This document shows positions 59,285 through 64,000 of a stretch of DNA of 64,000 bases, piece by piece. The position numbers and the translations under genes were made by a program. Source of the DNA: Methylophilus medardensis (GTDB lineage Bacteria; Pseudomonadota; Gammaproteobacteria; Burkholderiales; Methylophilaceae). Position 1 is the first letter of the stretch; each line of letters starts with the position of its first letter. The notes beneath the pieces were generated by a model, which searched no databases, was not told the origin of the DNA, and was given only the letters and a program-made list of their open reading frames with translations. The stretch is taken from assembly GCF_006363915.1 (NCBI RefSeq), contig NZ_CP040946.1, one strand, 5' to 3'.

Positions 59285-60948
59285 GATGCAGTTTCCTTTT
59301 CAGCGTAGACGTGGGCTTTAAATGGGGCTACGCCCAAGCGCCGCACCGTATCGATAAAACGCTCTTCTTCATGCCGTTCACGCACATAGACTTCAATCAG
59401 GCGTTGCACGACGCCAGGCATTTCTTCTGCTGAGAATGAAGGCCCAATTACCGTGCCAATGCTCGCGTCATTGCCTTGTTTTCCGCCAACGGTGACCTGA
59501 TACCATTCAGAGCCATCTTTATCGACGCCCAAAATACCGATATGTCCGACATGGTGGTGACCACAAGCATTCATGCAACCTGAAATATTGAGCTCTAGAT
59601 CCCCAATTTCATGCAAGTAATCTAGGTTATCAAATTGCATTTGGATCGCTTCGGCAATGGGAATCGATTTCGCATTGGCCAAGCTACAAAAGTCGCCCCC
59701 GGGGCAGCAAATAATGTCGGTCAACAGGCCAATGTTGGGCGTGGCCAACCCAGCGGCACGCGCTTTTTCCCACACCGCGAATAAATCGGATAGCTCCACA
59801 TCTGCCAAAATCAGATTTTGTTCATGTGAAGAGCGTAACTCGCCAAAGCTGTAGGCATCTGCTAAATCTGCCACTACGTGCATCTGCTCGCTGGTGATGT
59901 CCCCCGGCGCTTTGCCGTGTGGTTTGAGCGAGAGGGTGACTGCACGGTAGCCCGGCACGCGATGCGGTTGCACGCAACGTTTTACCCAAGCAGCAAATGC
60001 AGGGTTAGCGGCAACAGCGGCGTCAAACGACGCGTTATGTGCTGGCAGGGTTTTGTAGGGCATGGGCTCAAAGTATTTCGCCACGCGATCTAACTCATTT
60101 TGCGTGATCGTTAATGGGCCATCTTTGAGATGTGACCATTCTTCTTCGACCTGTTGTTTGAAAGTCTCAATGCCCAGCGCTTTAACCAAAATTTTAATTC
60201 GTGCTTTGTAAGCGTTGTCGCGGCGACCATGGATGTTATAGACACGAATCACGGCCTCGCAGTAGGACAGCACATGCTGCCATTCTAAATGTTCGCGAAT
60301 CACAGTGCCCAAAATAGGGGTACGGCCCAAACCACCGCCCACCCAAACTTTGATGGCCATGTGTCCATGCGCATCTTTATAAAACTCGAGGCCAATATCG
60401 TGCGCTTGCACAATGGCGCGGTCTTTTTCAGTCCCTGAGACGGCAATTTTAAATTTGCGTGGCAACAGGGCAAACTCCGGGTGAAAGGTGCTCCACTGAC
60501 GCATGATTTCGGCAATCGCACGCGGATCAATAATCTCATCGGGCGCAATGCCTGCGAACTGATCGGTGGTAATGTTTCGAATGCAGTTGCCTGACGTTTG
60601 AATGGCGTGCATCTCGACGGTGGCTAGTTCCGCCAAAATTTCCGGCGTATCTTCTAGTTTCGGCCAATTCAATTGCAGGTTTTGACGGGTACTAAAGTGA
60701 CCATAACCACGGTCGTATTTCTGGGCGATGTCGCCCAGCTTGCGCAATTGCTTGCTTGAGATGAGGCCGTACGGCACCGCGATGCGCAACATCGGCGCAT
60801 GGCGCTGGATGTATAAGCCGTTTTGCAAGCGTAGCGGACGAAATTCTTCATCCGATAACTCACCAGCCAGATAGCGGCGTGTTTGGTCGCGGTATTGGGC
60901 GACACGTTCGTTGACAATTTGTTGGTCTATAGGATCGTATTTATACAT
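59281..60948 (-). CDS. cysI: Sulfite reductase hemoprotein (nitrite/sulfite reductase family)
   Basis: This 555-residue enzyme reduces sulfite to sulfide with a siroheme and a [4Fe-4S] cluster. Cluster cysteines lie in CCPGGDFCSLANAKS near residue 416 and SGCMNACGHHHVGHIG near 458. Two ferredoxin-like repeats and HFSTRQNLQLNWPKLEDTPEIL-type motifs are present. The family covers nitrite reductases too; the cys neighbours make sulfite the likely substrate. No CysJ flavoprotein is linked, so the electron donor may be ferredoxin or another reductase. Confidence 0.92.
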   Translation of the reverse strand: MYKYDPIDQQIVNERVAQYRDQTRRYLAGELSDEEFRPLRLQNGLYIQRHAPMLRIAVPYGLISSKQLRKLGDIAQKYDRGYGHFSTRQNLQLNWPKLEDTPEILAELATVEMHAIQTSGNCIRNITTDQFAGIAPDEIIDPRAIAEIMRQWSTFHPEFALLPRKFKIAVSGTEKDRAIVQAHDIGLEFYKDAHGHMAIKVWVGGGLGRTPILGTVIREHLEWQHVLSYCEAVIRVYNIHGRRDNAYKARIKILVKALGIETFKQQVEEEWSHLKDGPLTITQNELDRVAKYFEPMPYKTLPAHNASFDAAVAANPAFAAWVKRCVQPHRVPGYRAVTLSLKPHGKAPGDITSEQMHVVADLADAYSFGELRSSHEQNLILADVELSDLFAVWEKARAAGLATPNIGLLTDIICCPGGDFCSLANAKSIPIAEAIQMQFDNLDYLHEIGDLELNISGCMNACGHHHVGHIGILGVDKDGSEWYQVTVGGKQGNDASIGTVIGPSFSAEEMPGVVQRLIEVYVRERHEEERFIDTVRRLGVAPFKAHVYAEKETAS

Positions 60949-60989
60949 GCTTGAGTCACTTTGTTCGCAAAAAGCGAAGAGGCAATATT

Positions 60990-61760
60990 TTAATGGAAAA
61001 CCAGCTTAAAGCCTACAAAAATCAATATCATAGCCAGCGCAACGCGCACCCAGTGCTCTGCAACGCGTGAACTCATGTGGCTACCGAGATAAATGCCAGG
61101 CACAGAGCCGATGAGCAACGTCCCTAATAAAGGGTAGTCTATGGTGCCCAAAGACGCATGGCCAAGGCCAGCGACCAGGGTGAGCGGCACCGCATGCGCG
61201 ATATCGCTACCGACGATGGTGGTGATTTTTTCCTTAGGATACAGCAGGATCAATGCGGTGACACCTAGCGCGCCGGCACCTACTGAGGTCAATGTGACCA
61301 GGCCGCCCAACACGATCCCCAATAATATGGTGGCGCCAGGCACATAAGCTAACGGAATCCATTGTTCTTTTGCCACCAGAGCCATCAATTTGTTGCGCAA
61401 TAACACTGCGACAGAAGTCACAATCAATGCCACACCCAGCCAAAACTTGATGGTATTGACGACATTGCCGGATTGCAAATCCATGCTGTGCAAGGCCCAC
61501 AAGGTCAACATCGACGCCGGGATGCTGCCCATTGCCAGACGTTTAACGATCAGCCAGTCGATATTGCCGAGTTTGCCGTGCGCGAAAATGCCTACAGACT
61601 TGGTGATGGACGCGTACAGTAAGTCTGTACCAACAGCCACCGCCGGTTTAATGTGATAAATCAACAACAAAATGGGGGTCATTAATGAGCCGCCGCCGAC
61701 GCCTGTGAGTCCCACCAAAAAGCCAACCACAAAGCCCGCCAGTATGTATCCGAATTCCAT
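60990..61760 (-). CDS. TauE/SafE family sulfite/sulfonate transporter-like protein
   Basis: This 256-residue membrane protein has about eight helices of the TauE/SafE (DUF81) fold. The glycine-rich repeat GFVVGFLVGLTGVGGGSLMTPILL at the start and VTLTSVGAGALGVTALILLYPKEKITTIVGSDIAHAVP mid-protein mark the two halves. Relatives export sulfite or other sulfur compounds; here it follows cysB divergently and precedes cysI, so a role in sulfur flux is likely. Substrate not proven. Confidence 0.88.
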   Translation of the reverse strand: MEFGYILAGFVVGFLVGLTGVGGGSLMTPILLLIYHIKPAVAVGTDLLYASITKSVGIFAHGKLGNIDWLIVKRLAMGSIPASMLTLWALHSMDLQSGNVVNTIKFWLGVALIVTSVAVLLRNKLMALVAKEQWIPLAYVPGATILLGIVLGGLVTLTSVGAGALGVTALILLYPKEKITTIVGSDIAHAVPLTLVAGLGHASLGTIDYPLLGTLLIGSVPGIYLGSHMSSRVAEHWVRVALAMILIFVGFKLVFH

Positions 61761-61819
61761 GAGGAGTATCTTAAAGAATATAACCGCGAAATGTTATCAG
61801 CGTTTTAATCATTGATTTA

Positions 61820-61854
61820 ATAACCAAATGTTCTATGATATAGCTTTTGGTTAT
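61820..61854. promoter_or_regulatory. Perfect 9-bp dyad between the TauE-type gene and cysB
   Basis: ATAACCAAA (61820-61828) and TTTGGTTAT (61846-61854) are perfect inverted repeats with 17 bases between, ending 14 bases before the cysB start. CysB-type regulators bind long dyads in divergent control regions, so this is a candidate CysB site for cysB and the leftward cys genes. Confidence 0.6.
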
Positions 61855-61868
61855 ATGAAGGTTGGCTG

Positions 61869-62795
61869 ATGAAATTCCACCAGTTGCGCTATGTGCATGA
61901 AGTTGTACGGCAACAATTGAATATTTCCGCCGCATCAGAAGTATTGCACACCTCGCAACCCGGCGTCAGTAAGCAAATCCAGTTGCTTGAAGAAGAGTTG
62001 GGTTTGCAGATTTTTCAGCGCAATGGTAAACGCTTAATTGGCGTGACCGAGCCCGGCCGTAAAATCGTCGAATTGTCGGCGCGGGTGATGCTGGATATGC
62101 AAAATATTAAGCGTGTTGGCGATGAATATAGCCGTGAAGACAGCGGAGCGCTGACGATTGCGACGACACATACGCAAGCACGCTATCGCTTACCGGCGGC
62201 GGTGAAGCAATTTATTGCGCAGTATCCCAACGTCAAACTGACGATTCATCAGGGCAATCCCGCGCAAGTCACCGATCTGGTCGCGTCCGGCGAGGCAGAT
62301 ATTGGCATTGCCACCGAAAGTATCAGTAACGATGAACGCTTGACTTGCTTGGCCTGCTACGAGTGGAACCGATGCCTAGTGGTGCCGCCGCAACACCCTT
62401 TGCTATCCAAACCAGCGCTCACCTTAAAGGATCTTGCCGACTATCCTTTAATCACTTATGACTTTGCGTTTACCGGCGGCACGCTGGTGTCCAAAGTGTT
62501 TCACGATGCTGGTCTGCAACCCAATGTCGTGTTTACAGCGATCGATGCGGATGTGATTAAAACTTACGTGAATCTTGGGCTTGGCATCGGCCTGATCGCC
62601 AATATGGCATACGATGCCGCACGGGACGCGCCCCTGGTCAGTTTAGATTGTAGTCATTTATTTCCAGATAGCACCACCTATTTAGGCGTCCGCCGTGATG
62701 CATTCTTGCGTGATTACATGCTGAATTTTATTACCATGTTATCCCCGCAATACGATAAACGGACCGTACAGCGTGCCTTGCATCAGGACTTGTGA
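61869..62795 (+). CDS. cysB: CysB/Cbl-type LysR regulator of sulfur assimilation
   Basis: This 308-residue LysR regulator starts MKFHQLRYVHEVVRQQLNISAASEVLHTSQPGVSKQIQLLEEELG, characteristic of CysB and Cbl. The effector domain has the ATTHTQARYRLP and TYVNLGLGIGLIANMAY stretches that mark this subfamily. It is divergent from the TauE-type gene and the cys operon, which it likely activates when sulfur is scarce. CysB and Cbl cannot be told apart here. Confidence 0.93.
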   Translation: MKFHQLRYVHEVVRQQLNISAASEVLHTSQPGVSKQIQLLEEELGLQIFQRNGKRLIGVTEPGRKIVELSARVMLDMQNIKRVGDEYSREDSGALTIATTHTQARYRLPAAVKQFIAQYPNVKLTIHQGNPAQVTDLVASGEADIGIATESISNDERLTCLACYEWNRCLVVPPQHPLLSKPALTLKDLADYPLITYDFAFTGGTLVSKVFHDAGLQPNVVFTAIDADVIKTYVNLGLGIGLIANMAYDAARDAPLVSLDCSHLFPDSTTYLGVRRDAFLRDYMLNFITMLSPQYDKRTVQRALHQDL

Positions 62796-62866
62796 TGTAG
62801 GTCACACGTGAGGCTTCGGTAGCGTGCTGTAATCAATAAATATTTTTTTAATTTTGCCGAGGCGCT

Positions 62867-63397
62867 ATGCGTTTATTCCTAATTTGTGTGTTGTGTAGTA
62901 TTAGCGCTTGCAGCTGGGCCGCGCCTACACATGTGCGAGCCATTGGACAGGGCATGCCCGATGTTGACCTTGATAATGCCATTTATGAAGTGCCAGTGAA
63001 GCCAGGTGTGTCATACCAGGATTTGATCGATAGTTTGAAGTCGATTTCTGAGGGGATGAATTTTGTCAATCCAGCCAATTTTCCCATTGGTGAGCATATG
63101 AAGCTGCGTGGACAAGATCCGCAAGGCGTGAAAGAAGTCCGCACATTTTGCAATCTCAGCATGGGGACTGAGATTATTCTCGATCATCCCGAGTTTCTGG
63201 TGTTTGCCCCATGTCGCCTTGCTATTTATGAGAAGCCAGATGCCAATGGCAAGCGCCAACTGTTTCTCGGTCTAGATCGGCCCACACACGATTTAAAAAA
63301 TATCAAGCAACCCACCGCCAGAGCGCAAGCCTCGGCACAACAGCTGGAAGATGCCTTGATCCAGTTGATGGAAAAAGCCCGTCGCGGCGATTTTTAA
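62867..63397 (+). CDS. Secreted DUF302 domain protein
   Basis: This 176-residue protein has an N-terminal signal peptide of about 18 residues ending AWA-like (SACSWAAP; a lipobox is not convincing). The rest has the DUF302 pattern: VKPGVSYQDLIDSLKSISEGMNFV, TFCNLSMGTEIILDHPEFLVFAPCRLAIYE and a short C-terminal helix. The two cysteines of the core are conserved in periplasmic relatives. DUF302 function is not established. It follows cysB by 71 bases. Confidence 0.8.
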   Translation: MRLFLICVLCSISACSWAAPTHVRAIGQGMPDVDLDNAIYEVPVKPGVSYQDLIDSLKSISEGMNFVNPANFPIGEHMKLRGQDPQGVKEVRTFCNLSMGTEIILDHPEFLVFAPCRLAIYEKPDANGKRQLFLGLDRPTHDLKNIKQPTARAQASAQQLEDALIQLMEKARRGDF

Positions 63398-63526
63398 CCG
63401 TCATTGCAACGGCGAGCTGCGCTGCTTGAATGGGCGCATTTTGCATGTCAGCCAAAACAAGCATCTTTCCCTTTTGAAAGCCATCGCCTATACTCAACTT
63501 AACTTTAATTATTAAGAGTCATTGCC

Positions 63527-64000
63527 ATGGTTGAACCGATGCTTATCGCAAAAAATAATGAGACCAACAGTGTTATGTTGCCCAAAATGGCGAATCGCCA
63601 TGGATTGATTGCGGGCGCAACCGGCACCGGTAAAACGGTGACTTTACAGAGTTTGGCCGAACAATTTTCCCGCATTGGCGTGCCTGTGTTTATGGCCGAC
63701 GTCAAAGGTGACTTGTCGGGGATGAGTCAAGTCGGCGGCGGGAATGCAAAAGTAGCGGCCAGAGTGCAGCAACTTGTGCTCACGGATTATCAAAACAAAG
63801 CTTATCCAGCAATGTTCTGGGATATGTTCGGTGAAAAAGGCCATCCGGTGCGCACGACGCTGAGTGAGATGGGGCCTTTGCTGTTAGCTAGAATGCTCAA
63901 TCTTAACGATGTACAAAGCGGTGTGTTAAACGCGATCTTCAAGATCGCCGATGACAACGGCATGCTGTTGCTAGACATGAAAGACCTGCGCGCCATGGCG
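63527..64000 (+). CDS. HerA-like/DUF853 ATPase, N-terminal part
   Basis: The frame starts at ATG 63527 and is open to the window edge, so only 158 residues are seen. LIAGATGTGKTVTLQSLAEQF (Walker A) and VPVFMADVKGDLSGMS (with the beta-strand acid) match the DUF853 family of HerA/FtsK-like ATPases. The family is widespread in proteobacteria with no settled role. The 129 bases between it and the DUF302 gene show no other feature. Confidence 0.85.
   Translation, partial: MVEPMLIAKNNETNSVMLPKMANRHGLIAGATGTGKTVTLQSLAEQFSRIGVPVFMADVKGDLSGMSQVGGGNAKVAARVQQLVLTDYQNKAYPAMFWDMFGEKGHPVRTTLSEMGPLLLARMLNLNDVQSGVLNAIFKIADDNGMLLLDMKDLRAMA

Overview
The window looks like chromosome from a betaproteobacterial methylotroph, most likely of the family Methylophilaceae. 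The main support is a complete mxaRSACKL methanol-dehydrogenase maturation cluster. Betaproteobacterial landmarks agree with it: a DUF2818 gene closing the nuo operon, a cspA-type gene next to a second infA, and the order rpsB-tsf-pyrH-frr-uppS-cdsA-dxr-rseP-bamA-skp-lpxD-fabZ-lpxA-lpxB-rnhB. Coding density is high, genes overlap often, and I see no insertion sequences, prophage or CRISPR array. The genus assignment is inference; no 16S rRNA gene is present.

Layout: 1-4473 is the end of the nuo operon (complex I proton-pumping subunits L, M and N, plus DUF2818). 4478-12408 is an accessory stretch holding a PAP2 lipid phosphatase, a LysR/DUF2798 pair, cspA and infA, an arsR-acr3-arsC operon, a TetR/SDR/DUF2798 unit with twin operators, a second TetR and an unknown membrane protein. 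12589-17873 is mxaRSACKL. 17878-21295 holds a metallophosphoesterase, a zinc-dependent phospholipase C-like protein and a GT4 glycosyltransferase of the diacylglycerol-glucosyltransferase type. 21848-27509 is pstSCAB followed by the pit/DUF47 phosphate genes. 27678-40343 is housekeeping and central metabolism: prfB with its programmed frameshift, ychJ, ASCH, prfC, acs, glnE, a diguanylate cyclase and dhaKL. 40465-55153 holds tRNA-Arg(CCU) and the long translation/envelope/lipid A gene string. 55216-62795 is ferredoxin plus the assimilatory sulfate reduction genes (cysNDH, DUF934, cysI, a TauE-type transporter) with cysB divergent. The window closes with a DUF302 protein and the start of a HerA/DUF853-type ATPase.

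The most interesting signal is regulatory. A textbook Pho box with a correctly spaced -10 lies upstream of pstS. The same 7-bp half-sites at 11-bp periodicity recur as four-unit arrays upstream of the PAP2 phosphatase (4478-4517) and between the phospholipase C-like gene and the glycosyltransferase (19996-20035), with one further pair facing the glycosyltransferase (20042-20059). Taken together, three lipid or phosphoester hydrolases and a probable diacylglycerol glucosyltransferase look like a phosphate-starvation membrane-remodelling module: phospholipid to diacylglycerol to glycolipid, releasing phosphate that Pst takes up. This is a hypothesis from motif and context.

Other points of note are a terminator between cspA and infA that CspA could read through, an attenuator-like hairpin in the rpsB leader, an ArsR with C-terminal cysteine pairs and a perfect operator, a split dihydroxyacetone kinase with no DhaM, and a 21-residue membrane peptide gene between acs and prfC.
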